This document shows positions 1 through 8,444 of a stretch of DNA of 36,933 nt, in pieces. The notes under the pieces are model-generated. The model was given only the letters and a program-made list of their open reading frames with translations, was not told where the DNA came from and searched no databases. Position numbers and translations under genes: made by a program. Numbering within the stretch: position 1 is the first letter of the stretch; the number at the start of each line of letters is the position of its first letter. The stretch is from an uncultured Clostridia bacterium (lineage in GTDB: Bacteria; Bacillota; Clostridia; Christensenellales; Pumilibacteraceae). Location of the stretch: assembly GCA_947627075.1 (NCBI GenBank), contig CANQUR010000003.1, positions 1-36,933 of the forward strand, in the 5' to 3' direction.

Positions 1-458
1 AGGCGATAGGATACGACGACAAATTGTATCGCGCGCTCTACAAGGCGTTGCAGGCTTCGGGCATGAAGTTGCAAAATTACGGCACCGTGTTTGCGACAAT
101 TGCAGATAAGGACAAAGAGGAAGCGTTGCCGCTCATTCGCAGGTTCTACAACCTCGGCTTCAATATCGAGGCGACCGAAGGCACTGCGAAGTTCCTCAAA
201 GAGCACGGCATACGCACTCACGTGCTTCATAAGATAAGCGAAAACAACGAGATACACGACGCAATAAGGGCAGGTTACATAGCTTATGTAATAAATACGC
301 GCGATATAGGCACGGGCGGCGAGAGCGACGGCTATACCATTCGAAGCTATGCGATCGAAAATAACGTGACAATCTTCACATCGCTCGATACCGTAAACGC
401 GTTGCTCGACGCTTTGGAAGAAACGACGTTGTGCATTTCTCCTATAGACGCAAAATAA
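1..458 (+). CDS. carB: Carbamoyl-phosphate synthase large subunit, C-terminal end (partial)
   Basis: This is the last ~152 residues of CarB, read in the frame that starts at base 3; the gene begins outside the window. CarB makes carbamoyl phosphate from glutamine-derived ammonia, bicarbonate and ATP, the first step of pyrimidine and arginine synthesis. The visible part is the MGS-like allosteric domain: the stretch LYKALQASG at the join, TIADKDKEEA, the ATEGTAKFL segment, and the end of the domain with VINT, DGYTIRSYAIENNV and FTSLDT. In known CarB proteins this domain binds effectors such as UMP. The stop lies 18 bases before pyrK, so it looks cotranscribed with the pyr genes. Identity is secure; nothing can be said of the missing synthetase domains. 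Confidence 0.93.
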   Translation, partial: AIGYDDKLYRALYKALQASGMKLQNYGTVFATIADKDKEEALPLIRRFYNLGFNIEATEGTAKFLKEHGIRTHVLHKISENNEIHDAIRAGYIAYVINTRDIGTGGESDGYTIRSYAIENNVTIFTSLDTVNALLDALEETTLCISPIDAK

Positions 459-476
459 TTTGAAAAAAGGAAGCAA

Positions 477-1205
477 ATGAAACAAGGAATTTTTGAGATT
501 ATTGAAAATAAGCCGCTTACGCAAAATGTGATGCGTATGCGGCTTGTCGGAGATACCTCGGCTTGCACAAAGTCGGGACAATTCGTAAATATCAAAATAC
601 AAGGTCTGTTTTTACGCAGACCTATTTCCGTTTGCGACATCGACGGGAACGAGCTCACTATCATATATAAGGTAGTGGGAAGCGGCACCGAAGCGATGCG
701 CAACATGAAAGTCGGCGAAAAGCTCGACTTGCTTACCGGTTTGGGCAATGGTTACGACCTTTCTGTGAGCGGAAACAGTCCGCTTCTTATAGGCGGGGGC
801 GTTGGCGTGCCTCCTTTATATCTGCTTTGCAAGCAACTTATTGCCCAAGGTAAAAAAGTTACGGTTATTCTGGGCTTCAATACGGCAAGCGAAGTTTTTT
901 ATAAGGAAGAATTTTCGGCGCTCGGCGCAAAGACCATTCTCGTCACGGCGGACGGATCAATGGGCGAAAAGGGCTTTGTTACCCACTGTATGGACCTTGA
1001 ATATTCGTATTTTTATACCTGCGGACCCGAACCTATGTTAAAGGCGGTGTACAATAAGTCCACGTCGAGCGGACAATTCAGCTTTGAGGAGCGAATGGGA
1101 TGCGGCTTCGGCGCTTGCATGGGTTGCAGTTGCAAGACGATAACGGGTTATAAGCGTATATGCAAGGACGGTCCCGTTCTGTATAAGGAGGAAATTTTAT
1201 GGTAG
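477..1205 (+). CDS. pyrK: Dihydroorotate dehydrogenase B, electron transfer subunit
   Basis: PyrK passes electrons from dihydroorotate oxidation in PyrD to NAD+, through FAD and a 2Fe-2S cluster. The 242 residues fit the family. An FAD-binding RRPIS motif is at 47-51, a nucleotide-binding GGGVGVPP at 106-113, and the C-terminal cluster cysteines at C209, C214, C217 and C229 have the spacing Cx4Cx2Cx11C typical of PyrK. The start is the ATG at 477, after an AAAAAAGGAAG ribosome site. The 3' end overlaps pyrD by 7 bases, and the pyrD ribosome site lies inside pyrK. The adjacent PyrD carries the class 1B cysteine, so the pair should form the heterotetrameric NAD-dependent enzyme. Confidence 0.95.
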   Translation: MKQGIFEIIENKPLTQNVMRMRLVGDTSACTKSGQFVNIKIQGLFLRRPISVCDIDGNELTIIYKVVGSGTEAMRNMKVGEKLDLLTGLGNGYDLSVSGNSPLLIGGGVGVPPLYLLCKQLIAQGKKVTVILGFNTASEVFYKEEFSALGAKTILVTADGSMGEKGFVTHCMDLEYSYFYTCGPEPMLKAVYNKSTSSGQFSFEERMGCGFGACMGCSCKTITGYKRICKDGPVLYKEEILW

Positions 1206-2113
1206 ACACAAAGGTGACCTTATGCGGCATAGAACTCGATAATCCCGTCATTCCCGCAAGCGGAACGTTTGGATACGGCTATGAATTTGCCGAGCTGTAC
1301 GACATAAATATACTGGGAACGTTTTCTTTCAAGGGCACTACGTCGGAGCCGAGATTCGGCAATCCCACTCCGCGTATCGCCGAATGCACGGCGGGCATGA
1401 TAAATTCCGTCGGATTGCAAAATCCGGGCGTGGACAAGGTAATAAGCGAAGAATTGCCGAAATTAAGAAACTGTTTTCACAAGAAGGTAATGGCAAATGT
1501 AGGCGGCTTTTCGATAGATGAGTACGTCAAAACGGCTTCAAAGCTCGACAACTGCGATTGCGTGGGCTGGCTCGAAATAAACATAAGCTGTCCCAACGTA
1601 CACGGAGGAGGAATGAGCTTCGGCACGTCGCCGCTCGCCGCCGCCGAAGTCACAAGAGCAGTCAAAAAAGCGGTCAAAAAGCCGGTGATAATAAAGCTTT
1701 CGCCTAACGTTACCGACATAGCGGCAATAGCCGAGGCGTGCGAAGGCGAGGGCGCGGACGGAATAAGCCTTATAAATACGCTTCTCGGTATGCGCATAAA
1801 TTTGAGGACGAGAAAGCCTGTCATAGCAAATCGCAAGGGTGGCTTTTCGGGCGAGGCGGTGTTTCCCGTCGCGCTCCGTATGGTAAACGACGTTGCCGAA
1901 AGGGTACATATTCCGGTAGTGGGGATAGGCGGCGTAAGCTCGGCGGAGAATGTGCTCGAAATGATGATGGCTGGAGCGACCGCGGTGGAAGTCGGAGCGG
2001 CGAATCTCATAAACCCTTATGCGTGCAGGGACATAATAAACGATTTGCCGTCCGCAATGGAAAAATATAAAATAAACTCTTTAAGGGAGATAATAGGAGC
2101 GATAAATGGGTAA
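1199..2113 (+). CDS. pyrD: Dihydroorotate dehydrogenase B, catalytic subunit
   Basis: This is an FMN enzyme of 304 residues that oxidises dihydroorotate to orotate. Family hallmarks are the N-terminal [13 protein letters not shown], the catalytic loop [11 protein letters not shown] with the active-site cysteine at C131 (class 1 type, not the membrane class 2 serine), KLSPNVTDI, and the FMN phosphate-binding VGIGGV at 241-246. The ATG at 1199 follows a strong AAGGAGGA at 1185-1192, inside pyrK. The gene overlaps pyrK by 7 bases and pyrF by 8 bases, which implies translational coupling. Cysteine as base and the linked pyrK together mark it as the NAD-linked 1B form. Confidence 0.96.
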   Translation: MVDTKVTLCGIELDNPVIPASGTFGYGYEFAELYDINILGTFSFKGTTSEPRFGNPTPRIAECTAGMINSVGLQNPGVDKVISEELPKLRNCFHKKVMANVGGFSIDEYVKTASKLDNCDCVGWLEINISCPNVHGGGMSFGTSPLAAAEVTRAVKKAVKKPVIIKLSPNVTDIAAIAEACEGEGADGISLINTLLGMRINLRTRKPVIANRKGGFSGEAVFPVALRMVNDVAERVHIPVVGIGGVSSAENVLEMMMAGATAVEVGAANLINPYACRDIINDLPSAMEKYKINSLREIIGAING

Positions 2114-2804
2114 AGACGTTATCATCGCGTGCGATTTCGACAGCGCGGAAAAGACTCTCGAATTTTTGGATAAGTTCGAGGGCAAGAAACCTTTTGTAAA
2201 GATAGGCATGGAGCTTTTTTATGCGGCAGGTCCGAGCATTGTGAGCAAAATCAAGGAACGCGGGCACAAGATATTTTTGGATTTGAAGTTGCACGACATT
2301 CCTAATACGGTAAAAAAAGCCATGTGTGTGCTTTCGCGTTTAGGTGTGGACATGTGCAACGTTCATGCGGCGGGCACAGGCAGAATGATGCAGGCGGCGA
2401 TCGAAGGGCTTACTCGCGAGGACGGTTCAAGACCGCTTCTTATAGCCGTAACGCAGCTTACGTCCACCGACGAGGAAACTATGCATAAGGACCTTTTGAT
2501 TGACGAGCCTCTCGACAAGGTGGTAATGCACTATGCGAAAAATGCCGCCGATTCGGGGCTCGACGGAGTGGTTTGTTCTCCGCTCGAAGCGGACAAGGTA
2601 CATTCGATTTGCGGAGGCAAATTTTTGACCGTCACGCCGGGCATAAGATTTGCGGGCGGCGAGGTGGGAGATCAAAAACGCGTTACTACTCCCGCCATGG
2701 CAAAGGAGCTCGGTTCGGATTATATCGTGGTCGGCAGACCAATTACCGCCGCGACCGATCCCGTAGAAGCTTACGAAAGATGTGTAAAAGACTTTATAGG
2801 ATAG
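2106..2804 (+). CDS. pyrF: Orotidine 5'-phosphate decarboxylase
   Basis: PyrF decarboxylates OMP to UMP. The protein has 232 residues, the usual length for the short bacterial form. The catalytic array is visible: D10 and K32 (ACDFD, FVKIG), then [11 protein letters not shown] at 59-69, which holds the Asp-Lys-Asp charged network with catalytic K61. The phosphate-binding end VTPGIRF and DYIVVGRPI is also present. It overlaps pyrD by 8 bases and ends 13 bases before pyrE. The start is the ATG overlapping the pyrD stop; its ribosome site would be the AGGGAGATAATAGGAG sequence at the end of pyrD. Confidence 0.96.
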   Translation: MGKDVIIACDFDSAEKTLEFLDKFEGKKPFVKIGMELFYAAGPSIVSKIKERGHKIFLDLKLHDIPNTVKKAMCVLSRLGVDMCNVHAAGTGRMMQAAIEGLTREDGSRPLLIAVTQLTSTDEETMHKDLLIDEPLDKVVMHYAKNAADSGLDGVVCSPLEADKVHSICGGKFLTVTPGIRFAGGEVGDQKRVTTPAMAKELGSDYIVVGRPITAATDPVEAYERCVKDFIG

Positions 2805-2817
2805 GAGAAACAAAACT

Positions 2818-3453
2818 ATGGATACGAAAAAACTTATAGCAAAGGATCTGCTTGCAATACAAGCGATATTTTTAAGACCGGAAGAGCCGTTCATTTGGGC
2901 GAGCGGAATAAAAAGCCCGATCTATTGCGACAACAGACTTACGCTTACCACGCCTTGGGCGCGCACCGATGTGGAAAACGGATTTGTACAACTGCTGAAA
3001 GAGCATTTCCCCACTGCCGAGCTGCTTATGGGTACGGCGACCGCGGGAATAGCTCATGCGGCTATCACGGCACACTTACTCGATATGCCCATGGGATATG
3101 TTCGTTCGAGCGCAAAGGATCACGGCAGACAAAACAGGATCGAGGGTAGACTTCGAGAAGGAGAAAGAGTGGTTGTGGTCGAGGACCTTATTTCGACGGG
3201 CGGAAGCGTCATAGACGCCGTGGAAGCGTTGCGCGAAGCGGGCGCAGACGTGCTCGGAGTGGTGAGTATCTTCACTTACGGAATGAAAAAAGGGCTTGAA
3301 AGACTGAAAGAGGCAAATATAACAAATTATTCCCTTACCGATTTTGACGCGGTCATCGAGGCTGCGGTAGAAGAGGGATATATAAAAGCGGAGGATGTAA
3401 GCAGGCTCATTGCCTTCCGTAACGATCCGTCCGACGAAAGCTGGATAAAATAA
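2818..3453 (+). CDS. pyrE: Orotate phosphoribosyltransferase
   Basis: PyrE joins orotate to PRPP to give OMP. The 211 residues include the flexible catalytic loop [14 protein letters not shown] (about 97-110) and the PRPP-binding signature [13 protein letters not shown] at 118-130. N-terminal [13 protein letters not shown] (28-40) is the orotate/PRPP floor typical of this family. The ATG follows TAGGAGAAACAAAACT, a good ribosome site. pyrB begins one base after the pyrE stop region, so the two are certainly cotranscribed. No unusual residue was seen. Confidence 0.95.
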   Translation: MDTKKLIAKDLLAIQAIFLRPEEPFIWASGIKSPIYCDNRLTLTTPWARTDVENGFVQLLKEHFPTAELLMGTATAGIAHAAITAHLLDMPMGYVRSSAKDHGRQNRIEGRLREGERVVVVEDLISTGGSVIDAVEALREAGADVLGVVSIFTYGMKKGLERLKEANITNYSLTDFDAVIEAAVEEGYIKAEDVSRLIAFRNDPSDESWIK

Positions 3454-3454
3454 T

Positions 3455-4516
3455 ATGAAAAGCGTTATAGATATTTTGGATCTTTCGGTCGAAGAACTCG
3501 ACGACATGATAAAGACCGCGATAGATATTTCAAAGAACCCCGATAAGTACGCGAATAAGTGCAAGGGGAAAAAACTTGCCACGTTGTTTTTCGAGCCGTC
3601 CACGCGAACGCGACTCAGCTTCGAGGCGGCAATGTATGAACTCGGCGGCAACGTCATAGGCTTTTCGGAGGCAAACAGCTCTTCCGCGTCAAAGGGTGAA
3701 AGCGTTGCGGACACGGCGAAGATAGTGAGTTGCTACGCCGATATAATTGCCATGCGTCATCCAAAAGAGGGCGCTCCGTATGTGGCGGCGATAAACGCAA
3801 GCATTCCCGTGATAAACGCGGGCGACGGCGGGCACCATCATCCCACTCAAACGCTTGCCGATCTTCTTACAGTATATCGCGAAAAGGGAAGGCTCGACGG
3901 GCTTACAATAGGGCTTGTCGGCGATCTCAAATACGGCAGAACAGTACATTCGCTCATAAATGCCATGTCGCGTTACGAAGGCAATAAATTCGTGCTCGTT
4001 TCTCCGCGCGAGCTCAAACTTCCCGACTACGTGAGAAACGACGTGGGGAACAAAGCTCAATTCGTCGAAACTACCGACCTTATGGAGTATATGGACAAGT
4101 TCGATATTTTGTACATGACGAGGATCCAGCGCGAACGTTTTACCGATCTCGACGTATACAACAGGCTAAAAGACAGCTATATCCTTACACCCGACAAGCT
4201 CATAAACGCAAAGAAGGATATGTGCATACTTCATCCGCTTCCGCGCGTCAACGAGATCTCGGTAAAGGTGGACGACGACGAAAGAGCGTGCTATTTTAAG
4301 CAAGCGCTTAACGGCAAACTCATGCGCATGGCGCTCATATTGCACTTGCTCGAACTCAATGACGGAAAAAGATTCCCGAAACTCGACGGTGAAAGCGGTC
4401 ACGTTTGCAAAAATCCGACCTGCATAACCTCGACCGAGCAAGAACTCGAACACGTGTTCAAAAAAGGAAAGGACGGACTTCTTCGTTGCATTTATTGCGA
4501 CAAGACGTTGTCATGA
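3455..4516 (+). CDS. pyrB: Aspartate carbamoyltransferase with fused C-terminal PyrI-like zinc domain
   Basis: This enzyme condenses carbamoyl phosphate with aspartate. The catalytic chain is complete over about residues 1-305: the carbamoyl-phosphate motif STRTR at 49-53, the mobile loop with K80 in [22 protein letters not shown], and HPLPR at 260-264. About 45 extra residues follow, carrying C318, C323, C345 and C348 in the pattern Cx4C...Cx2C. That is the layout of the zinc domain at the C-terminus of the separate regulatory chain PyrI, including the CKNPTCI and CIYC edges. The PyrI nucleotide-binding (allosteric) domain is missing. In known ATCases this zinc domain docks catalytic to regulatory chains. 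Here it is joined directly to PyrB, so it probably stabilises the catalytic chain or recruits a partner. It is the last gene of the pyr operon. Confidence 0.93.
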   Translation: MKSVIDILDLSVEELDDMIKTAIDISKNPDKYANKCKGKKLATLFFEPSTRTRLSFEAAMYELGGNVIGFSEANSSSASKGESVADTAKIVSCYADIIAMRHPKEGAPYVAAINASIPVINAGDGGHHHPTQTLADLLTVYREKGRLDGLTIGLVGDLKYGRTVHSLINAMSRYEGNKFVLVSPRELKLPDYVRNDVGNKAQFVETTDLMEYMDKFDILYMTRIQRERFTDLDVYNRLKDSYILTPDKLINAKKDMCILHPLPRVNEISVKVDDDERACYFKQALNGKLMRMALILHLLELNDGKRFPKLDGESGHVCKNPTCITSTEQELEHVFKKGKDGLLRCIYCDKTLS

Positions 4517-4534
4517 CAAGCGAAAATATCATAA

Positions 4535-4562
4535 AAAAGGGCTGTCCGGTGACGGCCCTTTT
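4535..4562 (+). terminator. Terminator of the pyr operon
   Basis: The arms AAAAGGGC and GCCCTTTT pair perfectly. TGTC/GACG continues the stem (one G-U pair) around a CGGT loop. The T run is short (four), but the A-rich left arm could serve convergent transcription from the minus-strand lipoprotein gene as well. Confidence 0.75.
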
Positions 4563-4583
4563 AACGTGTCTGCTTAATGTGCG

Positions 4584-5597
4584 CTATTTAATCGAATATT
4601 CCTTGAGAGTGATCTCCATAAGGTTATTGTATTGAGGAGGATCCTTTTGAACGTCTGTTTCGTCCGAATAATAATCTATAAGCTTAAGTAAGATCTTTTG
4701 AGTTTTTGCGCTTTCGGAAGTATTGCCGTTATATTCTCCTTGAGTGTAGTAGGCGTAATGCGCTTGACCTTTTTGCTTGCCGTCGTCCATGAGCGTTGCG
4801 GCGACGCAATGACTGTTTATGAGTTTAGTTCCGTCATCTTCGGTAGAAGTGTATTGGCTGTCGAAATGCTCGATAAATTCGGGATTATCGATTTTGATAT
4901 TTTCCCAATCCTTTTTCGAGAGCGGACTTATGGCGGAGCCGGCACTCATGGAAGAAGTCGAAAATTTATCTTGGGAAAAGCATTCAAACCAATTGACTAT
5001 CGCAAAGTCTTGTCGATAAGAGGAAGATTGCTCAAGGGCAGTCGTAAGTCCCTTCATGGCGCGGATATAATAGTATAGGTATTCGTTATCCACATAGTTG
5101 CCCTTTGGAAACTCGATTATCTTTGCGCTATCCGTATCCGCCTCGCTTTTGCTTTGAGCGAATTTGGCAATGCCGTTCACATAGTCTGCCTCAAAATAAT
5201 AGTTTGCGTTCGCGGAGAGTACTTCTTTTTCGGTGTATATGGCATAAAGATTGTCCATATCGAATTTTGCCGTGGAATGCATATTGAAGTTCTTTTCGGG
5301 ATCCGGATAAGATATTTGATAATCGGTGTCGAGCACATATATCGTGGCGCTATTTACGCCGTCGGTGCTTTCGTAAATTTTGAATTCCAAAAAGCTGTCG
5401 TCATTGCTCAAAGCGTATTTGCTCTCGCCGTCCAAGCGATAATCTATAACATCGTATCTCGCCGTTTCGGATACGAAATAACGCGACCACCACGGTTTGT
5501 TTATGTCCAATTCCACAGTAGTGTTGACGGGCATACTGCAACCGACGAGCGCTGCTACGAGCGCAATGGATATCAATAAAGCCGAGATTTTTTTCAT
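4584..5597 (-). CDS. Predicted lipoprotein of unknown function
   Basis: A 337-residue protein with a classic lipoprotein signal: a lysine start, a hydrophobic run, and the lipobox LVGC with cysteine at C20. After processing it would sit on the outer face of the membrane. The mature part is soluble, acidic and rich in Tyr, Ser and Asp, with no motif I recognise and no further membrane segment. The ATG has CGGAG as ribosome site 8 bases upstream. Its promoter (TTGCCA-17-TACACT) overlaps that of addB on the other strand. It converges on the pyr operon and shares the intergenic hairpin. Function unknown; the call rests on the signal peptide only. Confidence 0.8.
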   Translation of the reverse strand: MKKISALLISIALVAALVGCSMPVNTTVELDINKPWWSRYFVSETARYDVIDYRLDGESKYALSNDDSFLEFKIYESTDGVNSATIYVLDTDYQISYPDPEKNFNMHSTAKFDMDNLYAIYTEKEVLSANANYYFEADYVNGIAKFAQSKSEADTDSAKIIEFPKGNYVDNEYLYYYIRAMKGLTTALEQSSSYRQDFAIVNWFECFSQDKFSTSSMSAGSAISPLSKKDWENIKIDNPEFIEHFDSQYTSTEDDGTKLINSHCVAATLMDDGKQKGQAHYAYYTQGEYNGNTSESAKTQKILLKLIDYYSDETDVQKDPPQYNNLMEITLKEYSIK

Positions 5598-5613
5598 TTA
5601 TATAGCTCCGTAA

Positions 5614-5654
5614 AAATCAAGTTTTTATTAAGTGTACCACATTTAACTTGATTT
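5614..5654. promoter_or_regulatory. Perfect 10-bp inverted repeat in the divergent promoter region
   Basis: AAATCAAGTT (5614-5623) is repeated as AACTTGATTT (5645-5654) after 21 bases. The right arm covers the addB -35. The left arm lies just downstream of the lipoprotein transcription start. Only one arm would be transcribed in either direction, so a DNA-binding site fits better than an RNA hairpin. The cognate regulator is unknown. Confidence 0.5.
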
Positions 5655-5659
5655 GGCAA
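5631..5659 (-). promoter_or_regulatory. Promoter of the lipoprotein gene
   Basis: On the minus strand, TTGCCA (5659-5654) and TACACT (5636-5631) are 17 bases apart. Transcription would start near 5624 and give a leader of about 27 bases that includes the CGGAG ribosome site. The spacer contains the -35 of addB, so polymerases on the two strands should exclude each other. Confidence 0.65.
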
Positions 5660-5676
5660 TCTAAAAAGGTTATAAT
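5648..5676 (+). promoter_or_regulatory. Promoter of addBA, leaderless start
   Basis: TTGATT (5648-5653), 17 bases, then TATAAT (5671-5676). The expected start of transcription is about 5683, and the addB ATG is at 5685. There is no Shine-Dalgarno sequence before it, so the message is probably leaderless. Confidence 0.75.
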
Positions 5677-5684
5677 ATAATAAA

Positions 5685-8444
5685 ATGAGTACGAAAATTC
5701 TTACATTTACAAGCTATCATGCGGCGCTGAGGTCGATCATAGCCGAGATCAACAAAAGAAAAGTCGATTTGGATGTTCGGCACCTATTGATCGTGCCCGA
5801 GCGTTATACTTTGCTTGCCGAAAAATATCTTTATGAACGCTCGCAAGGCTCATTCGATATAGAGGTGCTTTCCTTAAGCAGATTGTTTTACAAAATGCAA
5901 ATAAAGACGCCCCTTTTGAGTCGAGAGGGCGCGATCATGCTTTTGCGCGGGATGCTACCTTCCATAGAGCTCAAATGCTATTATCGCTCGGCTTCGTTTC
6001 GAGGCTTTTGCGAAAAACTTTATGACGCGATAAACGATTTCGCGGCGAGCGGGATAGGACCGGAGGATATCCCCGACGCGTCTTATAAACTTCGCGATCT
6101 CAAGACCATTTATTTCGAATACAAAAAAAGGATAGAAGGCAGATTTGTAGACAGCATGGGCAAATTGGACCTTATCGCGCGGGAGGCTGCCACAAGCGAA
6201 TATCTCGACAACGTACATATTTATGTCGCCAATTTCGACTATGTCGACAAAGCCACACGCGATGTCTTTGACGTGCTTGAAAAAAGGGCGCTTTCCTTTA
6301 CGGAATGCGCTGTTTGCGACGATGAAGAAATACGCGGCAGAAGGGAAAAATTTTTCGGAGACGGTGCGGTTGCCGTAAAGGAGGTCGCAAAGCGTATCAG
6401 ATATTTGGCATACAAAGGTGTGCCGTATGAGGACATGGCGGTCATTATGGGAAACGCTTCGGCTGCGCGCGTAAGACGTATATTCAAGGAATTCGAATTG
6501 CCGTGCTTTATATCCGAAAACAAACGTCTTTACGAATTGCCGCTTGCGTCTTATGTACTTTCGCTCATCGAATGTGCTCGACGCAAGAACAGGGAAAGTT
6601 TCATAATTTTGTCCAAAAACTTGTATATGGGTATAGAAAAACACACTGCGGACGAATTCGAAAATTATGTAAACTCACATCTTATAGACTACAAGGAGTT
6701 TTATGAAGCATTTGCGGATTGTCCGATAGAAGTGGAACGGGCAAGGCAAAAGCTTGTGAATATCGTTAGCGTTGCCGAACGCGGCATGAAAAACACCGAC
6801 GACGCAAGAAGTTTCGGGGAGTTCCTCGAAAGCATTATTGACGCCGACGTGGAAGCGATCACCGAAAAGGCGTTCGATTCGATAGCTGCGGTGGAAAAGA
6901 TGAAAGCGCTCGTATCGCTCATGGAGCAGGTCGGCATAAAGGGAACGTTTGACTTTATTTCCGCTGTTTTCGTCGAGGGATTAAAGGCGACCGAGATGTC
7001 GTCGATCCCGTATCAAGGCGGAGTGATAGTGGGAGACCCCGCGGCATTCAGAGGCGGAAAGTACAAGTTTGTTGCGGTGCTCGGCTTCGACGACGGATTT
7101 TTGCCGCAAATATACGATGACGGTTCGCTTATAAGCGATGATGAAAAGGAAACATTCTCTCAAATGGAACGCGCAGCGGCGATCAATCACAGGTATGAGC
7201 GCGAGTTGTGCGCGGTGCTCGCTAGCGCGGACAATATCTTTGCCACTTATTCTTCTCCGTCGGGTATGATGAACGAAATTTTCGCCGATGATCTGTGCGT
7301 CGACGTCTATGAAAATGATCCGATCTTTTCGGCGGGTAGCAAGGTCTATGCCACAGAACGTATGCTCGAATTGATACGTTTGAGCGAAATCACTCCAAGC
7401 GACGAAAGAAGAACCATCAATGCTTTGTTTGTCGCGACGGGCTCAGGCGAATCGTTGCTCATGTCGCACAGGACCGAAATGATAGAAAACGCCGAAAAAC
7501 TGTTTTTTCCCGTAAGTACGACGAGCGTAAGCAAATTGCAAAGCTTTTTTGCTTGTCCATATAAACATTTTATCGATTACGGATTGCGTTTGAAAGAGCG
7601 CGACAAGGGCGAGATCTCCGCTATAGATACGGGAAACTTTTTTCACCTTGTGGTGGAAAAAATAGTGGCAAGCGGCGACTATTCGGATATAAACGTAGCC
7701 GTGAACAAGGCGGTGGACGAAATAGCGAATGAAGGCAAATTTTCTCTTTCGGGCAACAAGAGTTCGATAGAAAGGCTCAAAGAAGAAGCGGTCGAAATAA
7801 TCGAGATTTATACAAGACATTTGCAAAAAAGCAAGTTCAAGCCGATCGGAGAGGAACTGGTGGTATCGCTGGATCTCGACGGAACGACGCTTACCGGCAA
7901 GATAGATATGGCGGATGAATACAACGGCTACATAAGACTTATCGACTATAAAACGGGCGAGTACAAACTTAAATATTCCGACGTTTATTACGGCGAAAAA
8001 ATTCAACTTCCGCTGTATATGGCGGCTTGTTCCGAAAAATACAAGCCGGCGGCAATGTTTAATTTCCCGTTTTCGTACAATTGGACAGACGACAAAAATT
8101 CGCACAGGTTTTCGGGGTTTTTGCTCGATGACGACGACGTAATAAACGCCGTAGCGGGCGAATTCGAAGATGAAAGCGAAGTGTTTGATCTAAAGCGTGA
8201 GGCAGGCAAGATCGACGGCGGCGATTATCTTGTGGATGAGGAGACGATGAAAGCGCTTTCCGATTATGCCGTACGCATAAGCAAAGAAGCTTTGAAGGAT
8301 ATAAAGAGCGGATATGCGGCAGCCTCTCCTTGCGGCACCGCGCCATGTGATTATTGCGAATATAAATGCATTTGCGCCAACAGGAAAGTGCGGGCTACGG
8401 CGACGATCCGCAAATCGGTTTTTTCGGAGAAGAAAGATGGATAG
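5685..8444 (+). CDS. addB: ATP-dependent helicase/nuclease AddB subunit
   Basis: AddB is one half of the AddAB complex that processes double-strand DNA ends for recombination. At 919 residues it is somewhat shorter than Bacillus AddB. The C-terminal RecB-type nuclease domain has the metal site IDYKTG at 753-758. The iron-sulphur cluster cysteines are C624 (FFACPYK) and C888, C891 and C897, in the AddB-type Cx2C...C layout. The N-terminus (TFTSYHAALRS) lies where other AddB proteins have a P-loop, but there is no GxGKT, as also reported for RexB-type subunits. Thus the ATP motor should be AddA alone. The ATG at 5685 has no ribosome site and lies at the predicted transcript start. The last 8 bases overlap addA. 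Confidence 0.92.
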   Translation: MSTKILTFTSYHAALRSIIAEINKRKVDLDVRHLLIVPERYTLLAEKYLYERSQGSFDIEVLSLSRLFYKMQIKTPLLSREGAIMLLRGMLPSIELKCYYRSASFRGFCEKLYDAINDFAASGIGPEDIPDASYKLRDLKTIYFEYKKRIEGRFVDSMGKLDLIAREAATSEYLDNVHIYVANFDYVDKATRDVFDVLEKRALSFTECAVCDDEEIRGRREKFFGDGAVAVKEVAKRIRYLAYKGVPYEDMAVIMGNASAARVRRIFKEFELPCFISENKRLYELPLASYVLSLIECARRKNRESFIILSKNLYMGIEKHTADEFENYVNSHLIDYKEFYEAFADCPIEVERARQKLVNIVSVAERGMKNTDDARSFGEFLESIIDADVEAITEKAFDSIAAVEKMKALVSLMEQVGIKGTFDFISAVFVEGLKATEMSSIPYQGGVIVGDPAAFRGGKYKFVAVLGFDDGFLPQIYDDGSLISDDEKETFSQMERAAAINHRYERELCAVLASADNIFATYSSPSGMMNEIFADDLCVDVYENDPIFSAGSKVYATERMLELIRLSEITPSDERRTINALFVATGSGESLLMSHRTEMIENAEKLFFPVSTTSVSKLQSFFACPYKHFIDYGLRLKERDKGEISAIDTGNFFHLVVEKIVASGDYSDINVAVNKAVDEIANEGKFSLSGNKSSIERLKEEAVEIIEIYTRHLQKSKFKPIGEELVVSLDLDGTTLTGKIDMADEYNGYIRLIDYKTGEYKLKYSDVYYGEKIQLPLYMAACSEKYKPAAMFNFPFSYNWTDDKNSHRFSGFLLDDDDVINAVAGEFEDESEVFDLKREAGKIDGGDYLVDEETMKALSDYAVRISKEALKDIKSGYAAASPCGTAPCDYCEYKCICANRKVRATATIRKSVFSEKKDG

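Noticed and set aside
5086-5094. Perfect DnaA box TTATCCACA
   Set aside because: A single copy inside the lipoprotein coding region, no cluster and no AT-rich unwinding region; chance is the best explanation.
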